Below are positions 1 to 7,936 of a stretch of 64,000 nucleotides of DNA, piece by piece (position 1 is the stretch's first letter; each line of letters begins with the position of its first letter). A program made the position numbers and the translations under genes. The notes below the pieces were generated by a model. The model did not search any database and was not told the DNA's origin. It worked only from the letters and a program-made list of their open reading frames with translations. The stretch is from Paracoccaceae bacterium (lineage in GTDB: Bacteria; Pseudomonadota; Alphaproteobacteria; Rhodobacterales; Rhodobacteraceae), in NCBI GenBank assembly GCA_028284605.1, contig JANQRL010000010.1, positions 1 through 64,000 on the forward strand. The letters are read 5' to 3'.

Positions 1-1
1 T

Positions 2-313
2 CTTTCCTTCGCAGGTGCGGCCCAGGCCCAGAACATGTTCGCTACCATGGCGGACCAGGAAGAGGGCACCAGCACCGTCATCATCGATCCGCTGACCGCC
101 ACCGGCGACGGCTTCATCGCCGTCTACGATCATCACGGCGGCACCGTCGGCGATCTGCTCGGCGTCGCCTCGGTCCATGAGGGTGCCAATAACGAGACCC
201 GCGTCCAGGTCGGCCGGCCGCTGCGCCGCGACGTGATCGCGTTCCTGTTCGTCGGTGGCGATTTCATGGATCCGTCCCAGGCCGTCGACAGCGTCGAGAT
301 CGAGATCGAATAG
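2..313 (+). CDS. Secreted small protein, 5' end cut by window edge
   Basis: The reading frame is open from base 2, so the gene starts before the window. The first visible residues, LSFAGAAQAQN, look like the end of a signal peptide with an AQA-type cleavage site, so the product is probably periplasmic. The mature part is about 90 residues, acidic at the C-terminus, with a beta-rich pattern (STVIIDPLTATGDGFIAVYD) that resembles DUF7282-type domains by eye. The function is unknown. An ATG at 35 also lies in this frame but would remove the export signal. It converges on the regulator gene ending at 417. Confidence 0.6.
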   Translation, partial: LSFAGAAQAQNMFATMADQEEGTSTVIIDPLTATGDGFIAVYDHHGGTVGDLLGVASVHEGANNETRVQVGRPLRRDVIAFLFVGGDFMDPSQAVDSVEIEIE

Positions 314-416
314 CCGATATCGGCTGAATCGCAAATCCGGCCTGCCGGCGAGGGTCGGCGGGCCGTTTCTCGGTCTGTGGCGGCGACGGCTCTCGATCAG
401 GAGGGCCGGCGCTGTC

Positions 417-1820
417 TCACGTCTCATACCGCGTGGCGCCGCGTCTGTTCGTGTCCACCGGGCCGGAGAGCACCACGGCGCGATGGGCCCGCTGGTCGCA
501 GTTCATGCGGGGGCAGATGCGGCAGTTGATGCCGATCGGGGTGACGCGGGCGTCGGTCAGGCTCAGGTCCTCGGCGTAGCCTATCGCACCGACATGCTCG
601 ACGGCGCAGCCCATGGCCACGGCCAGCCGGATGTCCTGGGCGTGGCGGGCCGGGGTGGGGCGGTCGACGGTGCGGGAGAAGACGAAGAACTGGCTCGCAT
701 CGGGCATCTCCACGAATTGCGGCACGATCCGCCCGGGCTGGCGAAAGGACGTGTGGACCTCGAGCCGGGGGCAGGCGCCGCCATGCTCGGCGAGGTGGAA
801 ATCGGTGGAGTTGAAGCGCTTCGTCACGTTCCCCGCCTTGTCGATCCGGAGGAAGAAGAACGGCACGCCCTTGGCGCCGCTCCGCTGGAGCGTGGTGGCG
901 CGGTGGCAGGCCTGCTCGAAGCTCACCCCGAACCGGGTGGCGAGGTGGTCCATGTCGTATTTGCTGGCCTTCGCCTCGGCCAGGAACGGGCGGTAGGGCA
1001 TCAGGACGGCGGCGGCGAAATAGTTGGCCAGCTCCACCCGGGCGCGGGAGAGGCCCAGATCGTCGGTGATGCCGGAGGCGTCGAGGAGGGTGTCGAGCGC
1101 CGCCCGCTGCTCGATCAACCCGGCGACATGGACCAGCTGGAAGACCCGGTTGGGGTGGTCGAGGGCCTCCGAGAGCAGAACCTCGCGGCGGGCGGCATCG
1201 TATTCGCGCAAGGTATTCGGCAGGTCGGCGACGGGGACGAGGCGGACGCGCAGTCCGAGGCTTTCGTAGAGGCGCTCCTTGAGCTTGGCATAGGTATCGT
1301 CGACCGTGACCCGGGCGCCGTCCCAGAACGCTTCCGCCGCGGTTTCGAGCGCGCCGAAATGGTTGCCGTTGCGGCGGAAGAGGTTGTGGACGCTGGCCTC
1401 GGGCGAGGTGGTGAGCACCGGCCCGGCCTCGCCGGCCGCGGCGGCGGCGAGGAGCTGGTCGGTGGCGGCGAGATAGGCACGGTGGAGCTTCAGGACGCTC
1501 TGGACGAGGTCCGGGCTGTGGGTCTGGGCGGCGCGGAGTTGCGGCAGGTCCGGGCGGCCGCCATCGAAGAGCGGGTCCTGGAGCGCGGCGCGCAGGTCGG
1601 CCAGCACCGAGGTGTCGTCATCCTCGGCGATGTCGCGCCAATCGACGCCGTAATTCTCGAAGAGCTTCAGCATGACCGGGACCGACACGCTGCGCTCGTT
1701 CTTCTCAAGGAGGTTCACATAGGACGTGGAGATGCCCAGCACCTTGGCCATCTGGGCCTGGGTCTGGTCGTGCTCCTGGCGCAGGCGGCGGAGGCGGGGG
1801 CCGATGAAGGTTTTCAGCAT
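417..1820 (-). CDS. ScfR-type (short-chain fatty acyl regulator) XRE-family transcription factor
   Basis: A 467-residue protein with an N-terminal helix-turn-helix of the XRE type (about residues 8-60, including QAQMAKVLGISTSYVNLLEK). A central ImmA/IrrE-like (DUF955) region follows, and a C-terminal domain ends in a cysteine cluster (C433, C436, C441). The order matches the short-chain fatty acyl-CoA regulators PccR, RamB and IclR-like ScfRs of Rhodobacter and actinobacteria. The metallopeptidase motif is degenerate (HVAGL near residue 231 instead of HExxH), so this is probably a sensor rather than a protease. The ATG at 1820 is chosen; a GTG at 1844 would add eight residues. It is divergent from sga-mtkAB, so it probably controls those genes and itself. 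Confidence 0.85.
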   Translation of the reverse strand: MLKTFIGPRLRRLRQEHDQTQAQMAKVLGISTSYVNLLEKNERSVSVPVMLKLFENYGVDWRDIAEDDDTSVLADLRAALQDPLFDGGRPDLPQLRAAQTHSPDLVQSVLKLHRAYLAATDQLLAAAAAGEAGPVLTTSPEASVHNLFRRNGNHFGALETAAEAFWDGARVTVDDTYAKLKERLYESLGLRVRLVPVADLPNTLREYDAARREVLLSEALDHPNRVFQLVHVAGLIEQRAALDTLLDASGITDDLGLSRARVELANYFAAAVLMPYRPFLAEAKASKYDMDHLATRFGVSFEQACHRATTLQRSGAKGVPFFFLRIDKAGNVTKRFNSTDFHLAEHGGACPRLEVHTSFRQPGRIVPQFVEMPDASQFFVFSRTVDRPTPARHAQDIRLAVAMGCAVEHVGAIGYAEDLSLTDARVTPIGINCRICPRMNCDQRAHRAVVLSGPVDTNRRGATRYET

Positions 1821-1838
1821 ACCGCGCCATACCGCAAA

Positions 1839-1872
1839 ATTCACAAATTTACAATATTGCGATCTTGTGAAT
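1839..1872. promoter_or_regulatory. Candidate operator between the ScfR regulator and sga
   Basis: An 8-bp perfect inverted repeat, ATTCACAA (1839-1846) and TTGTGAAT (1865-1872), is separated by 18 bp of AT-rich DNA. A further half-site-like TTCACAGC begins at 1880. It lies in the only AT-rich stretch of the divergent intergenic region. Binding by the adjacent regulator is inferred. Confidence 0.5.
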
Positions 1873-1957
1873 CTTCGCGTTCACAGCAGGACCCGGAAGG
1901 ATTTGGCCGGCAAAGGCGGCGGCGGTAAGGCTCCGACAACCCTAGGAGGAGAATCCC

Positions 1958-3160
1958 ATGAAGACCGGTCAGACCAGCCTGTTCATTCCCGGCCCCACCA
2001 ATGTGCCGGAGACGGTGCGCCAGGCGATGAACGTGCCGATGCAGGACATGCGGGCGCCGGATTTCGGCGACCTGACCCTCGGCCTCTTCCGCGACCTGAA
2101 GGAGGTCTTCCGGACCGAGACCGGCGAAGTCATGCTGTTTCCCGGCTCCGGCACCGGCGCCTGGGAGGCGGCGATCACCAACACGCTCTCGCCCGGCGAC
2201 AAGGTACTGATGTCGCGCTTCGGGCAGTTCTCCACGCTCTGGGTCGAGATGGCCGAGCGGCTGGGCCTCGATGTCGAGGTGATCGATGTGCCCTGGGGCG
2301 CCGGTGTGCCGGTGACCGAAGTTGCCCGCCGGCTCGAGGCGGACAAGCACGATGAGATCAAGGCGGTCTTCGTGACGCACAACGAGACCGCGACCGGCGT
2401 GACCTCGGATGTGGCGGCGGTTCGGCGGGCGATGGACGGCTGTTTTCACGATGCGCTCCTTTTCGTGGACGGCGTGTCCTCGATCGGCTCGATCGACTTC
2501 CGGATGGACGAATGGGGCGTGGACCTCGCCGTGACCGGCTCTCAGAAGGGGCTGATGCTGCCGGCGGGGCTCGGCATCCTGGCGGTGAGCCAGAAGGCGC
2601 TCGAAGCCTCGACCCGGGCCACGATGCGCCGGGCCTATTTCGAGTTCGGCGATATGCTGACGCTCAATGCCGACGGCTACTTCCCCTATACCCCGCCAAC
2701 GCCGCTCCTGATCGGGCTGCGCGCCTCGCTCGACCGGATTGCCGAGGAGGGGCTCGACAACGTCATCGCCCGCCACCACCGGCTGGCCGAGGGCGTGCGC
2801 CGTGGCGTGGCGGCCTGGGGGCTCGACCTCGTGGCCGAGCATCACAGTCTCTATTCCGACACGGTCTCGGCGATCCGGGTGCCGGACCATGTCGACGCGC
2901 GCGAGGTGCTGCGGATCGCCTATGAGGAGTACAACACCTCCTTCGGCTCGGGCCTCGCACGGCTCGCCGGCAAGGTGTTCCGGATCGGCCATCTGGGCGA
3001 TCTGAACGAGGCGATGTGCCTGACCGCGCTCTCGGTCGCGGAGATGTCGCTGGTGCGCGCCGGCGTGCATCTGCCCATGGGCTCCGGCGTGGGCGCGGCG
3101 CAGAGCTGGTATGCCGGAGCGGCGGAGCAGGGCGCGCGGCTCTACGTCGCCGCCGAGTGA
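1958..3160 (+). CDS. sgaA: Serine--glyoxylate aminotransferase
   Basis: A 400-residue class V PLP-dependent aminotransferase. It transfers the amino group of serine to glyoxylate, giving hydroxypyruvate and glycine, the entry step of the serine cycle, and often also accepts alanine. The PLP lysine is K197 in VTGSQKGLMLPAGLG, and the cofactor-binding aspartate lies in LFVDGVSSIGS (about 169-179). The ATG at 1958 follows a strong AGGAGG Shine-Dalgarno. It heads an apparent operon with mtkA and mtkB, 164 bp downstream. hprA, mtdA, ppc and mcl, which often accompany it in methylotrophs, are absent from this window. Confidence 0.93.
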   Translation: MKTGQTSLFIPGPTNVPETVRQAMNVPMQDMRAPDFGDLTLGLFRDLKEVFRTETGEVMLFPGSGTGAWEAAITNTLSPGDKVLMSRFGQFSTLWVEMAERLGLDVEVIDVPWGAGVPVTEVARRLEADKHDEIKAVFVTHNETATGVTSDVAAVRRAMDGCFHDALLFVDGVSSIGSIDFRMDEWGVDLAVTGSQKGLMLPAGLGILAVSQKALEASTRATMRRAYFEFGDMLTLNADGYFPYTPPTPLLIGLRASLDRIAEEGLDNVIARHHRLAEGVRRGVAAWGLDLVAEHHSLYSDTVSAIRVPDHVDAREVLRIAYEEYNTSFGSGLARLAGKVFRIGHLGDLNEAMCLTALSVAEMSLVRAGVHLPMGSGVGAAQSWYAGAAEQGARLYVAAE

Positions 3161-3266
3161 TCTGAGACGGAGCCCGGGCGCTGATCGGCGGCGCCCGGAA
3201 CGCGCCAGAGGCGCAACCCGGGCGCGGGGCGGCCGGGACCGGGAGCGCTCCGACCGGAGCCGGTCC

Positions 3267-3304
3267 GGCGTCCGCGTTGCGCCATCAGGCGCGTTGCGGA
3301 CGCC
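3267..3304 (+). other. Stem-loop in the sga-mtkA spacer
   Basis: GGCGTCCGC (3267-3275) pairs with GCGGACGCC (3296-3304). Inside it, GCGCC (3279-3283) pairs with GGCGC (3288-3292) around an ATCA loop, with symmetrical GTT/GTT internal bulges. It ends seven bases before the mtkA Shine-Dalgarno. There is no T-tract, so an RNA stability or processing element is more likely than a terminator. Confidence 0.5.
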
Positions 3305-3324
3305 CCATCGAGAGGAGGAGATCC

Positions 3325-4503
3325 ATGGATATCCACGAATACCAGGCCAAGGAGATTCTGGCAGGTTTCGGCGTGCCGGTGCCCCGGGGCGGGCTCGCCT
3401 ATAGCCCGGAACAGGCCGGATATCGCGCAAGGGAGCTGGGCGGCGACGCCTGGGTCGTAAAGGCGCAGATCCATTCCGGCGGTCGCGGCGAGGCCGGCGG
3501 CGTGAAGCTCTGCCGCTCCGAAGAGGAGGTGCGGGATTACGCCGCGAGCCTCTTCGGTAAGTCGCTCGTGACCAAACAGACGGGCGCCGCGGGCAAGGAT
3601 GTCTACCGGGTCTGGGTCGAGGGCGCCTCGGACATCCGGCAGGAGCTTTACCTGGGCTTCGTCCTCGACCGGAAGACCGAGCGGATCATGATCGTCGCCT
3701 CCGGCCATGGCGGCATGGAGATCGAGGATCTGGCCGAGGAGGACCCCGAGTCCTTACGCCGCATGGTCATCGACCCCGCAGTGGGCCTGGCCGAGTATCA
3801 GGCCCGGGAACTGGCCTTCCAACTCGGGCTTTCCGGCGGGCAGATCGCCCAGATGGTCGGCATCCTGCGCGCCTGCTACCGCGCCTATCGCGACCTCGAC
3901 GCGATGATGGTGGAAATCAACCCGCTCGTCATCACCGGCACCGGCGAACTGGTGGCGCTCGATGCCAAGATGAGCTTCGACACCAACGCGCTCTACCGCC
4001 GGCCGGACGTGGCCGCCCTGCGCGACCCGTCCCAGGAGGATGCGCGGGAATCCGTGGCCGCCGATAACGGGCTCGCCTATGTCGGGCTTGATGGCGATAT
4101 CGGCTGCATCATCAACGGCGCCGGGCTCGCCATGGCGACGATGGACATGATCAAGCTCGCGGGGGGCGAGCCGGCGAATTTCCTCGATATCGGCGGCGGG
4201 GCGAGTCCGGAGCGGGTCTGCACCGCATTCCGCACCGTGCTCTCGGACCCGAATGTGAGCGTGGTGCTCGTGAACATCTTCGCCGGGATCAACCGCTGCG
4301 ACTGGATCGCCGAGGGGGTGATCAAAGCTTATCGCGAGCTGGGGCTGAGCCTGCCGGTGGTGGTGCGGCTGGCCGGGACCAATGTGGAGGCGGGGCGGAA
4401 GCTCCTGAACGCCTCCGGCCTGCCCATCGTGGCGGCGGATACGCTCGCCGAGGCGGCGGATGCCGCCGTGGCCGCGCGCCCAGACACCCCGAAAGCTGCC
4501 TGA
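3325..4503 (+). CDS. mtkA: Malate--CoA ligase, beta subunit
   Basis: A 392-residue ATP-grasp protein of the SucC family starting [12 protein letters not shown]. Together with MtkB it makes malyl-CoA from malate, CoA and ATP. The family is shared with succinyl-CoA synthetase beta. The malate assignment rests on the sga neighbour and the adjacent mtkB; sucCD would normally sit beside sucAB. The ATG at 3325 is preceded by AGGAGGAG; the frame extends upstream to 3277 without a better start. mtkB follows after 11 bp. Malyl-CoA lyase, which would split the product to glyoxylate and acetyl-CoA, is not in the window. Confidence 0.88.
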   Translation: MDIHEYQAKEILAGFGVPVPRGGLAYSPEQAGYRARELGGDAWVVKAQIHSGGRGEAGGVKLCRSEEEVRDYAASLFGKSLVTKQTGAAGKDVYRVWVEGASDIRQELYLGFVLDRKTERIMIVASGHGGMEIEDLAEEDPESLRRMVIDPAVGLAEYQARELAFQLGLSGGQIAQMVGILRACYRAYRDLDAMMVEINPLVITGTGELVALDAKMSFDTNALYRRPDVAALRDPSQEDARESVAADNGLAYVGLDGDIGCIINGAGLAMATMDMIKLAGGEPANFLDIGGGASPERVCTAFRTVLSDPNVSVVLVNIFAGINRCDWIAEGVIKAYRELGLSLPVVVRLAGTNVEAGRKLLNASGLPIVAADTLAEAADAAVAARPDTPKAA

Positions 4504-4514
4504 GGAGGACCCCC

Positions 4515-5411
4515 ATGGCAATCGTGATCGACGAGACGACCAAGGTGGTCGTCCAGGGCATGTCCGGCCGGATCGGCCAGTTCCATGCCGGCGAGATGAT
4601 CGAGACCGGGACCAATGTGGTGGCCGGGGTCACGCCGGGGAAGGGGGGGAGCAAAGTGCTCGGCCGCCCGGTCTTCGACACGGTGCGCGAGGCGGTGGCC
4701 GAAACCGGCGCCGAGGCGAGCCTGATCTTCGTGCCGCCGCCCTTCGCGGCGGACGCGATGATGGAAGCGGCGGATGCCGGCATCAAGACGGCGGTCAGCG
4801 TGACCGACGGCATCCCGGCCCAGGACATGATGCGCGTCAAACGGTTCCTGCGGCGTTATCCCAAGGAGCGCAAGATGCGGCTGATCGGGCCGAACTGCGC
4901 CGGCGTGATCTCTCCCGGCAAAGGCTTCATGGGCATCATGCCGCCCCATATCTACATGCCCGGCCGCGTGGGCATCGTGGGCCGGTCCGGGACCCTCGGC
5001 TATGAGGCGGCGAGCCAGATGAAGGCGCTCGGCATCGGTGTGTCGACCTCCGTCGGGATCGGCGGCGACCCGATCAACGGCTCCTCCTTCCGCGATATCC
5101 TGGAGATGTTCGAGGCCGATGCGGAGACCGACGCGGTGATGATGATCGGCGAGATCGGGGGCCCGCAGGAGGCTGAAGCGGCGGGGTTCGTGCGCGATCA
5201 CATGACCAAACCGGTCGTGGCCTATGTGGCCGGGCTCTCGGCGCCGAAGGGGCGTCAGATGGGCCATGCCGGGGCGATCATCTCGGCCTTCGGGGAGAGC
5301 GCGCAGGAGAAGGTGGAGCTGCTCTCGGCGGTGGGCATCACCGTGGCGCCTAACCCCTCGGCGATGGGCGAGACCATGGCGAAGGTGCTGGAGGCGCGGA
5401 AGGCGGCTTAG
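4515..5411 (+). CDS. mtkB: Malate--CoA ligase, alpha subunit
   Basis: A 298-residue CoA-binding/ligase-CoA protein of the SucD family. The Rossmann CoA-binding region is N-terminal (VVVQGMSGRIGQFHA). The phosphohistidine is H251 in MGHAGAIIS. It is the partner of MtkA and completes the malyl-CoA-forming ligase, which links malate to the glyoxylate used by the serine--glyoxylate aminotransferase. The ATG is preceded by GAGGAGGA. It is the last gene of the sga-mtkA-mtkB unit and is followed directly by a palindrome ladder shared with the convergent YeeE gene. Confidence 0.9.
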   Translation: MAIVIDETTKVVVQGMSGRIGQFHAGEMIETGTNVVAGVTPGKGGSKVLGRPVFDTVREAVAETGAEASLIFVPPPFAADAMMEAADAGIKTAVSVTDGIPAQDMMRVKRFLRRYPKERKMRLIGPNCAGVISPGKGFMGIMPPHIYMPGRVGIVGRSGTLGYEAASQMKALGIGVSTSVGIGGDPINGSSFRDILEMFEADAETDAVMMIGEIGGPQEAEAAGFVRDHMTKPVVAYVAGLSAPKGRQMGHAGAIISAFGESAQEKVELLSAVGITVAPNPSAMGETMAKVLEARKAA

Positions 5412-5429
5412 GGTGGTCTTTCGCGGGGG

Positions 5430-5521
5430 ACGGCCCGTCGACGGGCCGTGTTCACGCGCTTTCGAAAGCGCGTTCCAACGCGCCGTCGACGGCGCGTCAT
5501 CAAGGCGCGTCGACGCGCCTT
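5430..5521. repeat. Palindrome ladder: four 20-bp palindromes at 24-nt spacing
   Basis: Perfect 20-bp palindromes lie at 5430-5449 (acggcccgtcgacgggccgt), 5454-5473 (acgcgctttcgaaagcgcgt), 5478-5497 (acgcgccgtcgacggcgcgt) and 5502-5521 (aaggcgcgtcgacgcgcctt). The 4-nt spacers are gttc, tcca and catc. It fills the gap between the convergent mtkB and YeeE genes. Related ladders are at 14460 and 30213, and two of the palindromes recur exactly in the latter. Confidence 0.95.
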
Positions 5522-5526
5522 CCGCC

Positions 5527-6582
5527 TCACGCCCGCGCGAATCCCTGGATCAGGTGCCTCAGCCCCAAAGCCGCCCCGGCCACGATGGCCGCGAGCGTGA
5601 GCGGGGCGCCATAGGCGAGGGTGGAAAACGCCGAGAGTCCCTGGCCGACGGAACAGCCCGAGGCGACCACCGCGCCGGCGCCCATCATCGCCGCCCCGAA
5701 GATCTGCCGGCGCAGCTCGCGGGGGTCGTCGCAGGCTTCCCAGCGGAACATGCCCTTCATCACCGCGCCGAGCAGTGCCCCGAGCCACACGCCGGACACG
5801 GCGCCCACTGCGAAGGTCACCGGCATGCCGCTCGCCGTCATCGCGAAGAGGATGGTCTCGCCCACCGGGGCGGCGAAGGTGAAGGTCTCGACCGGCGTGC
5901 CGCCGAAGGTCCGCTCATGGAGCCAGGTCGTCCCCGCCAGCGCGCCCGCCACGGCGAGCCCGATGGCCAGGGCGGAGAGGATCATCGTGGTCTCCGCCCG
6001 AAACTCAGTGCTCCGGAGTGTGAAGAGTGCCACGCAAACACCTGCAATCACGCCGAAAACGGAGACCGGAATGCCGGTCAGGCCATCGAGGAGATGAGCA
6101 TAACCCGGCAGGGAGCCGGTCTCGATCAGGTCCGGTGGGAAGAGCCAGATCCGGGCATGGGCGAGCGGCCCTGACATCGCCACATAGGCCGAGATGCCCA
6201 GCACCACGACGATCACGAAAGAGCGCAGATCGCCGCCGCCGAGCCGCGCCAGGGCCCCGAAGCCGCAATTGCCGGCAATCGCCATCCCGTAGCCGAAGAC
6301 CAGCCCGCCGACGATATGGGCAAGGGGGTTCCAGCCGCCATCGAGATAGACGGTCTGCTCCAGCGCGATCAGGTCCAGGCCGGTCAGCGCAAAGACGGCG
6401 ACCATGGCAGTGCCGAGCGCCAGCCCCCACATCCGGAGCCGCAGATCGGAGCCGGCATAGAGGTAATCCTCCAGCGCGCCGAGGGTGCAGAACCGCCCGA
6501 TCCGCGCCGCGAGGCCCAGCACAATGCCCCCCGCCAGCCCGAGACAGGCGGCAATCAGCGCCTCGTTCAGCCCCGTTTCCAT
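5527..6582 (-). CDS. YeeE/YedE-family sulfur-compound transporter (SoxT-like)
   Basis: A 351-residue multi-spanning inner-membrane protein with about ten hydrophobic segments. It contains the family's conserved cysteines in GRFCTLGA (N-terminal repeat), AGNCGFGA and ASGCSVGQG (C-terminal repeat). Family members move thiosulfate or other sulfane-sulfur species, and homologues called SoxT lie upstream of soxRS in Paracoccus-type sox loci. The ATG at 6582 has GGGAGG upstream; the frame continues to 6855 but overlaps the SqrR-like gene. It is the last gene of a minus-strand run soxS-like, glcG-like, sqrR-like, yeeE. Confidence 0.85.
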   Translation of the reverse strand: METGLNEALIAACLGLAGGIVLGLAARIGRFCTLGALEDYLYAGSDLRLRMWGLALGTAMVAVFALTGLDLIALEQTVYLDGGWNPLAHIVGGLVFGYGMAIAGNCGFGALARLGGGDLRSFVIVVVLGISAYVAMSGPLAHARIWLFPPDLIETGSLPGYAHLLDGLTGIPVSVFGVIAGVCVALFTLRSTEFRAETTMILSALAIGLAVAGALAGTTWLHERTFGGTPVETFTFAAPVGETILFAMTASGMPVTFAVGAVSGVWLGALLGAVMKGMFRWEACDDPRELRRQIFGAAMMGAGAVVASGCSVGQGLSAFSTLAYGAPLTLAAIVAGAALGLRHLIQGFARA

Positions 6583-6641
6583 GGCAATCCTCCCAACCGG
6601 GCCTCCCCGCCCGGGCCCCGCGGAGCGGGATACTCGTGACC

Positions 6642-6977
6642 TCAGCCGTCCTTGCAGAACAACTCGTAAACCACTTCGAGTATTTGCGTCGCCCGGTCGT
6701 CGGTCAAGGAGTAGTAGATGGTGCGGCCATCGCGCCGTGGGGTCACCAGACCCTCCATGCGGAGCCGGGAGAGCTGCTGCGAGACCGCCGCCTGACGCGC
6801 CGAGAGCATCTCTTCCAGCTCGGTCACCGACTTCTCCCCGGTCACCAGATGGCACAGGATCATCAGCCGCCCCTCATGGCTGATCGCCTTGAGGAAGGTG
6901 CAGGCGTCGGTCGCCTTGTCGAGCATCCGGTCCATCTCGTCATCGGAGATGTCGGGGGAGAATACCGGAAGTCCCAT
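6642..6977 (-). CDS. SqrR/BigR-type persulfide-sensing ArsR-family repressor
   Basis: A 111-residue ArsR-family winged-helix protein. Recognition helix region SARQAAVSQQLSRLRMEG (about 59-76) is followed by the wing RRDGRTIYYSL. Cysteines C42 (LMILCHL) and C108 (YELFCKD) match the pair that forms a tetrasulfide bridge in SqrR (Rhodobacter capsulatus) and BigR, and C26 is a third. In that family reactive sulfur relieves repression of sulfide and persulfide detoxification genes. The neighbours (YeeE, SoxS/V/W-like, GlcG-like) fit that role. It lies 18 bp after the GlcG-like gene and 59 bp before yeeE. SoxR of Paracoccus belongs to the same subfamily. Confidence 0.85.
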   Translation of the reverse strand: MGLPVFSPDISDDEMDRMLDKATDACTFLKAISHEGRLMILCHLVTGEKSVTELEEMLSARQAAVSQQLSRLRMEGLVTPRRDGRTIYYSLTDDRATQILEVVYELFCKDG

Positions 6978-6995
6978 GGGCTTACCCCTCGTTCT

Positions 6996-7499
6996 TCAGA
7001 ACGCGATCTGGTCCGCGACGGCGTCGATCCCGGCCTGGGCACAATCGTCATCGAGTTCCGGTGACGGCGCGCCGGAGACGCCGATACCGCCGACAATGGC
7101 CCCGGCGCCCTCGACGATCAAGCCGCCGCCGAGCGGCAAGGCCATGGAGAGCTGGCGGATGCCCTGGGAGGTGTTGCCGGGCGCGGTGACGTCGTTGAGC
7201 TCTGTCGTGTTGGTGCGGAAGCTCACCGCCGTCCACGCCTTGCGATAGGCGGTCTCGTAGACATGCAAGCCCGCGAACCGGTCGCGGACGAAGACCTGGG
7301 GGATGCCGAACCGGTCCACCACGGTGACACCGACCTGATAGCCCTGGTCGCGGCAGAACTCCATCGCGGCCGTCGCCATCTCCATCGCCACTTCCGGCTT
7401 CATCACCCGAAACTCGACAAAGGCGCTGTCGTCCTGGGCCAGGGCCGGCGCGGCGGCGAGCCCCGCGATCAGGGCCGCGATGCGGGCAATGTGGGTCAT
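6996..7499 (-). CDS. GlcG/HbpS-family heme-binding protein, exported
   Basis: A 167-residue protein with a cleavable signal peptide (MTHIARIAALIAGLAAAPALAQ). A GlcG/HbpS domain follows (GYQVGVTVVDRFGIPQVFVRD, later GGGLIVEGAGAIVGGIGVSGA). HbpS-like proteins bind heme or sense redox in the periplasm; the exact role of this group is unknown. The start at 7499 overlaps the stop of the SoxS-like gene by 4 bp (ATGA), which implies translational coupling. Presence in a sulfur-handling island suggests a periplasmic cofactor or redox function, which is inference. Confidence 0.8.
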   Translation of the reverse strand: MTHIARIAALIAGLAAAPALAQDDSAFVEFRVMKPEVAMEMATAAMEFCRDQGYQVGVTVVDRFGIPQVFVRDRFAGLHVYETAYRKAWTAVSFRTNTTELNDVTAPGNTSQGIRQLSMALPLGGGLIVEGAGAIVGGIGVSGAPSPELDDDCAQAGIDAVADQIAF

Positions 7500-7864
7500 G
7501 ATCCTCCCCTCCAGTCGGTATTGGCGTCGAGCATGGCGCCGAGCATGGGCCAGAAGAAATCCTCGCCCGGATAGCCTTCGATCCGGTCCGCCTCGACCCC
7601 GTTGACCATCAGAACGAAGGTCGGGGTGAAGCGCAGCCGGGTCTCGAAGCTCAGGTCCTCGGGCCGGTCGCGCAGGTCGATCCGGCGCAGCGGCGCGGCC
7701 ATGCCTTCGGGCGTCTTTGGATACTCCGGGGCCACATCGGCATTCCAGCGCGCGCACCAGATGCAGCCGCGCTCCTCCACCATCACCAGTTCCACCGATT
7801 GCGCAAGAAGCGCCCCCGGCAGCCAGAGCGCCAGGGCGAGGATCGCTGCGTGAATGCTCCGCAT
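7496..7864 (-). CDS. SoxS-like periplasmic thioredoxin-fold protein
   Basis: A 122-residue exported thioredoxin-like protein with signal peptide MRSIHAAILALALWLPGALLA and active-site motif ERGCIWCARW (C34-x-x-C37). It resembles SoxS of Paracoccus, which keeps Sox proteins reduced and active. The start at 7864 gives a clean signal peptide; an ATG at 7891 would add nine residues. It is the first gene of the minus-strand run and is divergent from the CcdA/SoxV-like gene, which would supply electrons. Confidence 0.8.
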   Translation of the reverse strand: MRSIHAAILALALWLPGALLAQSVELVMVEERGCIWCARWNADVAPEYPKTPEGMAAPLRRIDLRDRPEDLSFETRLRFTPTFVLMVNGVEADRIEGYPGEDFFWPMLGAMLDANTDWRGGS

Positions 7865-7893
7865 GGCGTGCCCGATTGACCTTTGTCTCATAC

Positions 7894-7909
7894 AATCTGT
7901 AATTTGAAT
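7894..7909. promoter_or_regulatory. Candidate SqrR-type operator in the soxS-like/soxV-like divergent promoter
   Basis: AATC-N8-GAAT (7894-7909) matches, with one mismatch, the ATTC-N8-GAAT box that I recall for SqrR/BigR repressors. It sits in the AT-rich spacer between the two divergent transcription units. Binding is inferred. Confidence 0.4.
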
Positions 7910-7936
7910 ATGTGTATAGATCAAGGATGGGCGCCG

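Noticed and set aside
255-1928. 557-aa open frame on the plus strand
   Set aside because: It is antisense to the ScfR-type regulator. Its composition is that of a GC-rich shadow frame and it has no family motif.
1841-3430. 529-aa minus-strand open frame
   Set aside because: It runs antisense through sga, has low-complexity Arg/His/Pro composition and no ribosome-binding site.
5430-5521. CRISPR array (regular repeats with spacing)
   Set aside because: The units are different palindromes with 4-nt spacers; there are no identical repeats with unique 30-40 nt spacers and no cas genes.
7883-7936. Longer start for the CcdA/SoxV-like protein
   Set aside because: It would place coding sequence across the divergent promoter and operator-like site; the ATG at 37 bases from the AAGGA site's region (7937) begins with the normal family sequence.
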